From Rhizomys pruinosus (taxonomy: Eukaryota; Chordata; Mammalia; Rodentia; Spalacidae), in the NCBI GenBank assembly GCA_009823505.1, contig VZQC01009601.1, positions 1,961,147-2,025,146 of the forward strand: a stretch of 64,000 bases of DNA, read 5' to 3'. Numbering within the stretch: position 1 is the first letter of the stretch; each line of letters begins with the position of its first letter. The notes beneath the pieces were generated by a model. That model made no database searches, had not been told where the DNA came from, and saw nothing but the letters and a program-made list of their open reading frames with translations. Shown one piece after another: positions 12,601 to 22,707 of the stretch. The translations under genes and the position numbers were made by a program.

Positions 12601-13148
12601 ATTATGGAATTCTTATAGATATTGGCTGCTTTTAAACAAGTATGGAGAGTTTAGGGATACTGACTGGCTTTAGCTTTTTTTTTTTTTTTTTTTTTTTTGC
12701 TCACCATTGGCTGTATGATTTGTTTTGTTGTCTTTTTATTAGGGATGCAATTCCAAATTAGTGTTGCTGTGAAAGATAAGGTTCTCTTAGACTATTTCTT
12801 TTTTTTTTTATTTTTAATTTTTAATTTTTTTTAAGGGATTCTACAATATAATGACACAGTTGTTTGCAGATAACATTGATGTTACTCAGTATGTCATACA
12901 ATTAGGTAATTGGTGCATTTTGCAAGTATTTCTAGAACTTATATAAGACCTGCATAGGTTGTTTCATCAAAATGTTTAATACTGGAATACTGTCTATTTC
13001 AATTTTAGTTTTTAATGCTGAAGATGAGAAGAAAGGCATCCTAGATTTACCTGACCCGCATGTAAAGCAAATCCATGCTCTAGATCGACTGGACCCAGTA
13101 CTCCCTGACAGGCCTGAACAGGAATCACAACAGAAGACTCATGAGTGA
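6525..13148 (+). CDS. GOLM1: GOLM1 (GP73), last four coding exons, spliced, 5' partial
   Basis: Spliced coding exons 6525-6678, 7981-8247, 10169-10276 and 13009-13148 join in one frame and encode about 222 C-terminal residues of Golgi membrane protein 1. Known role: a type II membrane protein of the cis-Golgi whose ectodomain can be released by furin; the cytoplasmic tail, membrane anchor and coiled coil lie upstream of this window. What is seen here is the acidic, Gln/Glu-rich luminal tail. Recognisable blocks are LQALSKPQPKLQ, EETNEIQVVNEEE, DQLVIRGRQEEQDAAGD, RNQQKL, DENEAESEKEKQA and VFNAEDEKK, all close to human GOLM1 as I recall it. All four acceptors are AG and all three internal donors are GT, with phases 0, 1, 1, 1. 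The last exon diverges from human after VFNAEDEKK and seems to run about 21 residues past the human stop. The gene converges on NAA35 downstream. Confidence 0.95.
6936..7347 (-). mobile_element. MITE-like dispersed element (URR1-like?), copy 1
   Basis: A copy of about 410 bp of a dispersed family, opposite in orientation to copies at 23376-23778 and 50922-51328. Landmarks are GTGTCAACTTGACAC and, on this strand, AATAAACCCTTTCCTCCCC. I associate it with rodent non-autonomous hAT elements such as URR1, but the name is from memory. Confidence 0.7.
7640..7776 (-). mobile_element. Old B1 SINE
   Basis: Diverged reverse-complement B1 beginning ttttttgagacaaggtct. Confidence 0.8.
7981..8247 (+). CDS. 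GOLM1: GOLM1 exon, ETNEIQVVNEE block
   Basis: The acceptor ctacacag precedes AG GAA ACC AAC, and the donor is gtgcgt. The exon is 267 bp (2 + 88 codons + 1). It encodes ETNEIQVVNEEELQRDG through DQLVIRGRQEEQDAAGD. This is the best-conserved block seen here and settles the gene identity. The human counterpart reads ETNEIQVVNEEPQRD and DQLVIPDGQEEEQEAAGE. Confidence 0.95.
8675..8786 (+). mobile_element. B1 SINE, 3' truncated
   Basis: B1 head and middle only. Confidence 0.82.
9090..9102. repeat. Poly(G) run
   Basis: About 12 G bases, prone to sequencing length error. Confidence 0.7.
9620..9697 (-). mobile_element. ID/B4-type SINE remnant
   Basis: Reverse complement of the tRNA-like ID core (agagattaaacctctcatgt ... 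ccaccactgagctcatcacc). Confidence 0.6.
9721..9741. repeat. (GT)n microsatellite
   Basis: Ten GT units directly before a B1. Confidence 0.9.
9745..9886 (-). mobile_element. B1 SINE
   Basis: Reverse-complement B1. Confidence 0.92.
9890..9988 (-). mobile_element. B2 SINE, truncated
   Basis: Only the tRNA-related head of B2 (about 100 bp), abutting the B1. Confidence 0.88.
10169..10276 (+). CDS. GOLM1: GOLM1 exon, RNQQKL / DENEAESE block
   Basis: The acceptor ttttacag precedes GG AGA AAC CAG CAG, and the donor is gtagga. The exon is 108 bp (2 + 35 codons + 1). It encodes RNQQKLDNDEYVDENEAESE followed by KEKQAILAGNDKNVN, strongly acidic and close to human. A B2 SINE ends about 180 bp upstream at 9988. 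Confidence 0.94.
10674..10825 (-). mobile_element. B1 SINE
   Basis: Full-length reverse-complement B1. Confidence 0.93.
11297..11451 (-). mobile_element. B3-type SINE
   Basis: Reverse complement of the B3 head: ...caggcttggcagcaagtagc...ctgctaagtgatctcactgg. Confidence 0.7.
11613..11744 (-). mobile_element. Old B1 SINE
   Basis: Diverged reverse-complement B1 ending ccaccacccagcc. Confidence 0.78.
11785..11965 (+). mobile_element. B2/B3-type SINE
   Basis: Begins aaggctggagtgatggcctc, with B2 body and A-rich end. Confidence 0.8.
12677..12698. repeat. Poly(T) tract
   Basis: About 22 T bases in the last GOLM1 intron. Confidence 0.85.
12797..12920 (-). mobile_element. L1 3' end, short minus-strand fragment
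   Basis: Poly(T) followed by ttaagggattctacaatata and ...tactcagtatgtcatacaat, matching the L1 3' end at 40012-40110. It ends about 90 bp before the last GOLM1 exon. Confidence 0.8.
13009..13148 (+). CDS. GOLM1: GOLM1 terminal coding exon, divergent C-terminus
   Basis: The acceptor caattttag precedes TT TTT AAT GCT GAA. The exon encodes VFNAEDEKKGILDL and then about 31 residues ending QESQQKTHE before TGA at 13146-13148. The first nine residues match human (VFNVEDQKR). After that similarity falls, and the frame continues roughly 21 residues beyond where the human protein (ending KRNHTL as I recall) stops. An L1 3' fragment ends about 90 bp upstream of the acceptor. Confidence 0.88.
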
Positions 13149-13627
13149 CAGAGTACTCCTCTGAAAAATGTACAGAGTGAAATGTACATCCACTGATGAT
13201 TGTGGGGCTCTCCTATGTACATTTTACACAAGAAAACCATAGACAGTTTGGGGGTACTTTTGTCTACAATAGGATGTCAAAGTTGGTGAAGCTTTCTTGG
13301 CTAATAGGTATTATTTGATCATGTCAACAGTAGGACTGTCGTTCTGGAATGGATGTAAACAAAGCAGCCAATAGCAGTCTTAGCTGATGTGGAGACACTA
13401 GCTGCACAGAGAGCCAGCTCCCCTTCTCCACATGCTGAGTCAGTGCCAGTGCCAGCCAGTTTCCATTCTCACCAATACAGAGTGAGTGGCTCATGCTCTC
13501 CTGCAGGGACTTTTGATTCACACCACCAGTGGCCTACAGCTTATTGTCAGCATAAACACTACTAGTCACAGCTGTAGACAAGCCTTAATACAGAGCTGTT
13601 TTATGTAAAAATAAATAAATAAATAAA
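13149..13627 (+). other. GOLM1: GOLM1 3' UTR, proximal part
   Basis: This non-coding sequence follows the GOLM1 stop and contains no recognisable repeat. It ends in four overlapping AATAAA hexamers at 13610-13627, the first possible polyadenylation point. The real end may lie further on, because human GOLM1 has a longer 3' UTR than this. Confidence 0.6.
13610..13627 (+). terminator. Cluster of four overlapping AATAAA poly(A) signals
   Basis: AATAAA begins at 13610, 13614, 13618 and 13622 as an (AAAT)n run, 462 bp past the GOLM1 stop. It could be a polyadenylation signal or only the A-rich stretch where the B1 starting at 13636 inserted. Confidence 0.4.
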
Positions 13628-13635
13628 GTTAAGGT

Positions 13636-13780
13636 ACCTCAGTGTAGTGGCTCACACTTGTAACTTCAGGGACTCAAGAAGCTGAGGCAGGAGGATTGCT
13701 GCAGATCCAAGCCAGCCTGGGCTAAGTAATGATTTCTAACCCAGCTCGGGCAACAAAGAGACCCTGCCACAAAACACCAA
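13636..13780 (+). mobile_element. Old B1 SINE
   Basis: Diverged B1 just after the AATAAA cluster. Confidence 0.78.
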
Positions 13781-15183
13781 CGGGGAAAAAGAATTTAAAA
13801 TCTGTCCTTTGCTGTTCTTAGTGTTCAAAACGCTGTTGTTACTTTTAATTTGAATACCTTGTTTGGAATGTGGGCAAACTGAAATATTCTCTAGTAATTA
13901 AGTATATCATCAAGAAAAGCAAAGATTGGATTAGACTCTGAACAAAACCCTGAATGGCCGTGTCAGAACTTAGACGAGGGATGGTGGCAAGGATGAACCT
14001 GCACCTGCTTTGTTACTACAGTAAAGGCAAAAAACTTGACTGCTAGGGATATCCATGTTATGAGTTGGAAAACTTAGGCAAGGGGATTCAGTAGTTTTTG
14101 CTGTAGTCTATGTACTATTTGAAACTCAAAGATCAATGTTTCTTTTGAAAATGTATCATGTTCAGAGATGGTAATACCATTAGCTCTGACTTGAGTTGCT
14201 TCTTGACACTTTGGTAGGTGGGTGCTTAGCACTTGTAGCTCAATGACAGTTACACTGGTGACTTCCTTTCAGTGACACTGTCTACTGTGAGACAGTTTAT
14301 AGGACTAGAGATGCCTGGGACTCGGAAAACATTCAATTAAGCCACTTATCTTCAGGGAGGCAAGTGAGGCTCAGTTCTGGAGAGTCTAGCAGGTGAATTG
14401 TGGTGCCTGGACTCGGCAGGGTATGAATATGCCTATAGCCCAAAGTAGGGCCTATTTGTGTTCTTGTTAGTCTCCAACTAATACCCTTGTTAAACTTTTC
14501 CACTCAGGAGAGGCAGGGGTATGAAGTATGCTCTTCAGACTTTATTGGAGTCCTTTTCCTATCTTTCTTGGTGTTCTAGTCTTAGTGTTGACATGAATTC
14601 TCTTGTTTTGTCAGTTTAGAGTCTACTCGTCTCCTACGTAGAGTTGCTGTGTTACTTCAACTCTCCACAGCTTCTACTGTTTTTAGCTGTTTTCCCTCCA
14701 CGCCTTCTAGAACCCTTAACCAGCTTTTCATGTGGCTACGGGTTGTGACTGTCTTTAGTCCTTTCATAAAATGAAAGAGGATGTCAGCATAAATAAAAAT
14801 AACCGTGCTGCTTCCTCTTCTAGCCCTTATAGTTCTAGTGGAAGACTTCCCCCGGCTTTCACGATGAAAGCACAATGGTGTCGTGGGGCGTGCAGGATCA
14901 TGAATCATGCCTACTTTTTTCTACAATGAAAGCATTACAGATTATAGTAAATTATCACAAAAAGCTAATATAAACACATTTTAAGAGCAATTATGTGGGC
15001 TTAATAGTCTAATTCTGTGGGGATTCTCCCCCCCCCCCCAAAGAACAATCTTGATGTAGCAATCTCCTTGTTCTGGTTATGGGAGGTTTATTTAAATTAT
15101 CCCAGAAGCCCATCAATGACATGCCTTGTAATCAAACCAAAACCCTGTATTTTCCTCAAAGGTTGTCTGGTGTTTGAATTTTA
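13781..15183. other. Intergenic or distal GOLM1 3' UTR, no repeat recognised
   Basis: About 1.4 kb with no open frame of note and no SINE. Because it lacks repeats and follows GOLM1 directly, it may be distal 3' UTR. Confidence 0.35.
14792..14797 (+). terminator. AATAAA, candidate distal GOLM1 poly(A) signal
   Basis: A single AATAAA 1.64 kb after the GOLM1 stop, a distance compatible with a long GOLM1 3' UTR. Another AATAAA is at 16171-16176. The sequence alone does not show which is used. Confidence 0.3.
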
Positions 15184-15334
15184 TTTTTTTATCTTTTGAG
15201 ACAGGGTCTCCCTTTAGTCCCAGCTGGCCTGGAGCTTGCTCTGTAGACCAGGCTGGCCTTGAACTCACAGAGATACGCCTGCCTCTGTCTCCTGAGTGCT
15301 AGGATTAAAGGCATGTGCCACCACGCCCAGCTTG
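15184..15334 (-). mobile_element. B1 SINE
   Basis: Reverse-complement B1 flanked on both sides by 'tggtgtttgaatttta', a clear target-site duplication (about 15169-15184 and 15334-15349). Confidence 0.93.
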
Positions 15335-15572
15335 GTGTTTGAATTTTAAACAGAACCTGCAGGTATTACACCTGATTCATCATTACCTCCAGGTTCCAAA
15401 GTTGTCTGCCTAAACAGAAAGCAGTATTAGTAAAAGCTACTGTACAATTCCTGGTGTTTCCCTAGGGTTGTGATACACAGTGATTTAAAACAAAACCCTT
15501 CAGTGTATATGAATGCACAGGTGGTCTAAATTTCCCCTTCCTGGTCATTTCATCTCTTTAAAACCACACTTT

Positions 15573-15774
15573 GGGGCTGGAGAGATGGCTCAGTGGTTAA
15601 GAACGCCAACTGCTCTTACAGAGGACCTGGGTTCCATTCCCAGCACCCACATGGCGGCTAAGAACCGTCTTTAACTCCAGTTCCAAGGGAATCCGATGCC
15701 CTCTTCTGCATCACACGACATAGGTACACCAACCTACATGCAGACAGTACACTCATACACATAAAAAATAAAAT
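15573..15774 (+). mobile_element. B2 SINE
   Basis: Full B2 from ggggctggagagatggctca to its A-rich tail. Confidence 0.93.
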
Positions 15775-15775
15775 A

Positions 15776-15886
15776 GCTGGGCGTGGTGGCGCACACCTTT
15801 AATCCTAGCACTTGGGAGGCAGAGGCAGGCAGATCTTTTGAGCTCAAGGCCAGCTGGGGCTACAGGGAGACCCTGTCTCCAAAAAA
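15776..15886 (+). mobile_element. B1 SINE with internal deletion
   Basis: B1 inserted into the tail of the preceding B2; the middle third (cctggtctacagagtgagtt region) is missing. Confidence 0.9.
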
Positions 15887-17052
15887 CCGCCCCCCCCCCC
15901 ACATTTGGCAGGTACAGGTAATCATTCACTGCAAAGCTACCCAGATCTGGTACCCGCTCTGCCTAGATGTGGTACTGTCCATGTCCCACAACCATCATAC
16001 TCTTAAACTTTCCAGACCTTCAATTCTAGGTCTCCACCCTCAGACACTTTGTTTTCTCACCTGAGGTCTATGTCTTAAACTCCTAGTGGACTTCCTTTGC
16101 CTTCTTCCTCCCACGGCTCTATTTTGGTTGAAAGTACTTAGAAATTACTGAGAAGTGCTGATTTCCTTTCAATAAATTAAAATGGAATTCCCATATACTA
16201 TTTTCTGGGTCCTGAAATTTTAGGCTGCTTATTGGTTATTCCAGGCTAAGGCAAGAGTTAAGTAAGCACTCCTGACAATAGAGCCAGACCACCTCAAAGC
16301 TGATCAGAAAGTCAGGAAGGCTCTCTAATAAGGCAGGCAAGTTCAGTCAGTCATGCTTCAAAGTAACATTCTAGGAAAAAGTTTTCATGTATTTTTAAGG
16401 TGTCACAAAGCTAGGTAGGGTTCATTGAGTGTCTGCCTAGCTTATGTTCAGAGGTAGGGTTCACTGAGTGTCTGCCTAGCTTATGTTGAGAGGTTGCACC
16501 CTAAGCGCCACCAAAAAGATTATCATTGCAGATCAAGGTTAACACACGAGCTCTCAGGTCCTTTTTACCATCAGCCAAAAAAAAGGAGAGACTGGAAAAG
16601 GAATGAGGAGCAGAGAAAGGCTGGGCCTGACATCCAACACCCAGGCTGAAGTCAGTGCACCTGGAACAGAACCTATACTTGAAGACATTTCCTGGGTTAA
16701 ACTGGAACAAAAAGGAGAAAGCACATCTAAATCTGAGACCTACAGTTTAACAATCTGTACCTTTCTAACTGTTGAATGTCACCAGCAAACATACTGTGTG
16801 ATCTCTTTAGTGTCAAAAGTAACAGTTACAGGAATGCGTTTCTTCTTGAAGAAAAAAACAAAAAAATTACAGATTCTCACAAATCTGTTAGGATACACAA
16901 TCACAATCCTCTTGTAGAGATCCCCTTGCCCCCAAAATTCCTTTTAAATTTCACCAGAATCTATGTGCTTAATAAATTCCATGTTTTTAAACTTCTTTTG
17001 GTTAATTTTTGAGTTTGTTGTTTGAGGTTTGGTTTGGCGGGGGGTGGGGGGG
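15887..17052. other. Intergenic region between GOLM1 and NAA35
   Basis: No gene or clear SINE. It holds a 39-bp tandem duplication at 16413-16490 and an AATAAA at 16171-16176. Confidence 0.5.
16413..16490. repeat. 39-bp tandem duplication
   Basis: Two adjacent copies of aggtagggttcattgagtgt... with two mismatches. Confidence 0.88.
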
Positions 17053-17165
17053 AATATTACAGACTGACCTCAAATTTGCTAGACAGCTGAGGGATGCTGA
17101 ATTCCGTATCTTACAGTCTCTAACTCCAAAGTGCTAGGTCACAGGCTCACACCACTACAGCCAAC
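17053..17165 (-). mobile_element. Old B1 SINE remnant
   Basis: Heavily diverged reverse-complement B1 beyond the NAA35 poly(A) signals. Confidence 0.6.
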
Positions 17166-17239
17166 TTCCATCAGTTCTGAACTGCTGAAGCACCGAAGCG
17201 CAAAGATTTTCAGTTGTAACATCATAGAAAGCAGTACTG

Positions 17240-17549
17240 CATTTTTTGTCAAGAAATTTATTAACCTTTACAAACACTATTTTCACTCAATCATTTATTA
17301 AAAAAAAAAGATTTATAATTAAGCCTGTAATAAAACCATATAACGTTCATCAATGCATTCATTAAGACCAGTTTCACCCATAATAAACCACTTTAAAACA
17401 GCAGTTTTCACTCATTTCAGGTAAATGTGTCAAACTAAAAATATTCCTTATAAGGGCTGTTATCCAAGAAATCCATTTCACTTCATGTTATGTGGTAAGA
17501 CTTGTAGATGTACCCCAAAGAGTAGACATGGTCATCTCTGTAGTCTCTT
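17240..17549 (-). other. NAA35: NAA35 3' UTR (probable extent)
   Basis: SINE-free sequence after the NAA35 stop, with AATAAA on the minus strand at 17299-17294 and 17262-17257, 251 and 288 nt past the stop codon. The cleavage site is probably just below 17257. An old B1 remnant begins beyond, at 17165. Confidence 0.6.
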
Positions 17550-20500
17550 TCAAACAAGTTTCACAACCGGAAAATATTTGTGAACAGAAAAATCAAATTC
17601 GGGAGGAACCTATAAAGGAAACGAAAGTCAATTAATGTACCTGTTCAAACAATAAACAGAATCAATATATTTTTAGATGCATGAAATTTTTAAAAAATTT
17701 TATTTTTTTATGTGTATGAATGTACTGTCTGCATGTAGGTTGGTGCACCCGTGTCGTGCAATGCCGTGGAGGTCAGAAGAGGGTGTCGGATTCCCCTGGA
17801 ACTGGAGTTAAAGTCGGTTCTCACCCGCCATGTGGGTGCTGGGGATTGAACCCGGGTCCTCTGCAAGAGCAGTCGGTGCTCTTAACCCTAGGCCATCTCT
17901 CCAGCCCATATCTTTAGAAATAAAGCAGTACACAGAGACTGGTTTAATGACAAAAGTCAAACCTGGAGGGAAGGAAAGGATTAATTTCTCATTCATGAAG
18001 GTCACAAGAAAACATCCCAGACAGCTGTTTTCTACAGAGAAAAGCTAAAGGAAAAGACTTCACTTCCAGAAAAGGAGCTGAGTCAATTAGGATATAACAA
18101 AACTTTCAATTTGGGGGTAACTGATGGTACTAAGCAATGAAATAGTTCTTTAGTAAAGCAAGAGAGAGAGGGGCTGAGAAGACTGAGAAAGTAAAGCTAC
18201 AAATAAGCAAACAGCACTGAAACTGTCGCCAAGCACAGCCTCTCAAGCAAGGCAGAGCTTCACCAATACTGCAGGCTGCCATCTTCAGGAAAGATGGCTC
18301 AGTGGCTAAGAGCACTGGCTGCTCTTGCAGAAGACCTGGGTTTGAGTCCCAGCACCCACATGGCATCGAACCACCTGTGTATATACATACAGGTGTCTGT
18401 TGGCTCGTGTTGTGTTGTGGTTGATGTAGTGCTAATATCTATATTAAGAGGTATTACTACCTGACTAATTGTATCTATATACCTATAAATAGAGATATCT
18501 TGGGCTATTTATAATAACGAGTAGAGATGTCACACATTACACTACAAGTGCACTTGTGTGATACAATGCCTGAAGAGGTCAGAAGAGGGCATCAGATCCC
18601 CTGGGACTGGAATTACGGACAAGTAGATCTGAGAACTGAACCCAGGTCCTCTGCAAGAATAGCCAGTGCTCTTAACTGCTGAGCCATCTCTCCAGCCCTT
18701 CATATTTTCCCTCAAAATATTTTATTATATCGCCAAGCATGGTGGCACACGCCTTTAATCCTAGCACTCAGGAGGCAGAGGCAGGCGGATCTTTGTGAGT
18801 TCAAGACCAGCCTGGTCTACAGAGTGAGTTCCAGGACAGCTGGAGGCTACAGGGGACCCTGTCTCGAAAAGACAATTTTTTATTATACTTATTTATGTAC
18901 TTTATGTAAATGGGAGAAGGATGCATGTGTGCCATGCAGCATGTGTGACAGAGGACAACTTGCAGGAGGTGAGACATGGGCTCTGGTGACCAAACCTAGG
19001 TCTTTAAGGCTTGGCAGCGAGCACCCTCGCCACGTCAGCGTCGTTTCTGTACTCTTGATGCTCTCCCCCACACTCACTTTCTTATCCCCTTTACACAGGA
19101 AAAGCAGCAGATCAGAAAAACTGTCTCAAAATGTCTCAAGGCAAAATGTCAAACTTTATCTTGTTGCTGAACCTTGACTCTGTTAGGATAATCTTACATG
19201 ATGGTTTAACTTATACTGTATAGTTCTTATGGTTTAACATACTGTAATAATTCTTCCATGGCTTATTAGAGATAGATAGGAAACTTCATTAATTATTTTC
19301 CAAGCAATGTACTTACCTTTGATTCTTTTTTGTGTCCTCCTGCTAACAGCTTCATAACTACAAAGTTGGGTTTGGCAACCTTTAAAATTCTATTTACCTA
19401 AAACATGAACAGTATTAAGCTATCAGTAAAACTTGAGTAGAAATTTCTTTAGAGATATGACTAGGAACTATGTATAACACAGAAGTATTACTGTTTTATT
19501 GAAGGCAATTTAAAATAAACATACTTTTTTTTTTTCAAACAACACACATATCCCATTGCTAACTGATATGCATGACTATACTTAAAGCTTAGAAACCTGC
19601 CTGTGCTAGTGAGTTAGTAATTGTTATTTCTGACTACTACTGTTGCCTTATTGGCCATTCTCTGGAAATATGTGCTACCACAAGGTCCATCAGATACCCA
19701 CCTGCCTAGAGGCAACAACAACATTTAAATATACTGGGAAAGCCAGGTGTGGTGGCACATATCCATAATTTCAGCACTTGAGAGGGTGAAGTAGGAGGAT
19801 TACCATGTGTTTGAGGTAAACCCAGAGTACAAAGTTCCAGGCCAGTCTTGGCTACATAGTGAAACTTTGTCTTAAAACAAAACAAAACAAAACAGGGCTG
19901 GAGAGATAGCCTAGAGGTTGAGAGCGCCGACTGCTCTTGCAGAGGACCCAGGTTCGATCCCCAGCACCCACATGGTGGCCGAGAACTGTCTGTAACTCCA
20001 ATTCCAGGAGAACTCCAGTTCCAGAGGAATCCGACACCCTCTTCTGACCTCCGCGGCATTTTACGACATGGGTGCACAGACCTGCATGCAGACAGTACAC
20101 TCATACACATAGAAAATAAATAAAATTTAAAAAAACAAAACCAAACAAAAAACTTAATTGGCACCAAACTTTGGCATGTCCAAGTTACAATGCGGGCATC
20201 TGTGTCCAGTGCTCATGTTCCACTAGCAGTGTTACCCAGTGAATCAATCAATTCAACTGCCTGCTTAGGCCAGAAGCCTTCACAAGTCTATTCTACCACT
20301 GTCAATCCACAAGACTCAATCTTCAGATACAAAAAGAAGGCAATCATTATTGATTACTTGAACTTTCCCTATCACCTCCCACCTGGATTACTGCAGCCTA
20401 TTCCCTGACTTCCACCTTTTAAGGCATTAGTCTATTTTCAGAATATTCCTTTAAACAGAAGTCTGATCTATCTATCTTCTGCTCAAAATCCAATAGATTT

Positions 20501-22657
20501 CCCCATCTCCGGCCACACTAGTTGTAGTTCAAATACTCTAGGGACATTTCCTACTATGCATTTCTTTGCATGTGGGTCCCTCTGTCTACAAGGATCCATC
20601 CTTGGGCATACATGTGACTCACTTCGCCTTCTAGAATTTACTCAAGACACCTTATTTTAAAATGCCTAGGGTCAAATGTACCTCAGTGATAAGAATGTTG
20701 GTACAACATGCTCAAGAACCTGAGTTTAATGCCAGGTAGAAAAAGAAAGCTTAATCCCACCATCACTCAGCATTTCTTCACAGTCCTCTAACCTAATGCA
20801 ACAGAGAATGCTGGAATTTTAGTCTGTTTCTTTTTTGCTGGGAATGTAGTAGGTGCTCAATAAATCTTTGTTGCATGAATGGAATTTCCACTAAATGAAA
20901 TGTGCCCACAATTATAACTAACTACCTCATATTTTTACAATTACCATTTTTTATGACATGAATAATCTCTAAAGAATACTCCTTCCTATTTCCTCCAAGG
21001 CACTCAGCTTCCCTCTCATGAAGTGAACACACTGACGACATCATCTTTCTACAGAAGCCATATATTCACGTAACACATGTAGACTTCTCTACCTACCTTT
21101 TCTTATTTGGTCTTTTTGAGAAAGAGTCTCCCTGTAACCTCAGTTGGTTTGGAACTTACTACATAAACCAGGTTGGCTTTGATCTCAAGATATCCACCTG
21201 TCTCTGCCTCCTGAGTGCTGGGATTAAAGGTGTGCAAAACCATACCTGGCTCTCTGCACACTTAAATTTTGGTATGTAAACCCTCACTGTAAATAATACT
21301 CCCTTCAGCACATGAAGACCTCCTCATCCTTGTGAAGGCCATACTGCATCCCACTGAGTGGATGGATGTATTATCATTTATCACTCCACGAGCCACTCTT
21401 CATAAACACTAAAGTTTCTTTGTTTGCAAAAAGCACACTATAATGAGTCCCCATGTTTATTCATCACTTCCTGTATGTGCATATATAGCTGTAAGGCAAA
21501 TTCTTGAATTGCCAAGTCTGAGATTTGCAATTTTTCACCCTTTTAAAATTTATTTGCAATGTTAAGGATGAAGCCCAGGCCTTGTGCATGACAGTTAAGC
21601 ACACTATCACTGAGTTATAACCTAGCTCCAGAATTACTGATTCTTTAAAAATTTTATTTCCTTAAAATTAAAAAAATAAAAATAAAGGCTGAAGAGACCA
21701 CTCAGTGATTAAGAATACTAGCTGCTTTGTAGAGGACCCAGGTTCAGATCCCAGCATCCACATGGTGGATCACAACCATCCTTAACTCCAGTTCCAGGGA
21801 ATCTGACACCCTCTTCTGGCCTACTCAGGCTTTGCATAACACAGGTGCACACCTATGCAGGCAATGCACTCATACATATAAAAAAATACAGCTACCTACC
21901 CTGTCCCCCTTGGGCTCAGGCCACTCCTGCTCCTCTGCGTCAGATCTCTGGACTACCTTCCTAACAGATTAGCTAAATCCTCTAGTGTAGTTTGTAGGCT
22001 GACCCTCACCTTCCCCTAATCTGCCTGACACAGACTGGCCCTCCTACTACACCCTGCTAAAGGGATGGAGCTAGAAACTATTATACTAAGTGAAGTAACA
22101 CAAACTCAGAAAAGTAAGCAACATACATTCTCCCTTATTTGCAGACAATAGCACCAATACCTTATATGTGAGTAAATATCCTAATTTAACAGCAGGAGCC
22201 AGGAAACTGGAAAGGAAACAGAGGAAAAAGGAAAGAAAGAGCCTGCAAGAGGAGGATAGTAGGGAACAGATGTTACCAGCAAGGAGGTGGACAAAGTGGG
22301 AGGGGAGGGAGGAGAGACATGCAGGGGGCCAGGGAATGAGGGGGGAACTCAACTCACGAGAGAGGATGGTGGGAGGCAGGTGTTACCAGAGGAAAGGTGA
22401 GGAAACCAGGGCAGCCTGAACTGGAGAGGAAGGAGGGAGATTGGGGGGNAGCCGCCATGTGGGTGCTGGGGATCGAACCCGGGTCCTCTGCAAGAGCAGT
22501 CGGCGCTCTTAACCGCTAGGCCATCTCTCCAGCCCTAATGTATGCTTTTTATGGCAAGAGACTTTTAAAAATAACGAAACTTTTGTGATTTTCTCACAAT
22601 ATAATTTGATGGTATTTTTATTCCTTTCCTTAATACCTCTCCCCCAATATAATGTAT

Positions 22658-22707
<50 letters not shown>

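Noticed and set aside
15573..15774. tRNA gene
   Set aside because: The tRNA-like A and B boxes in B2 and ID elements belong to SINEs; no intact tRNA was seen.
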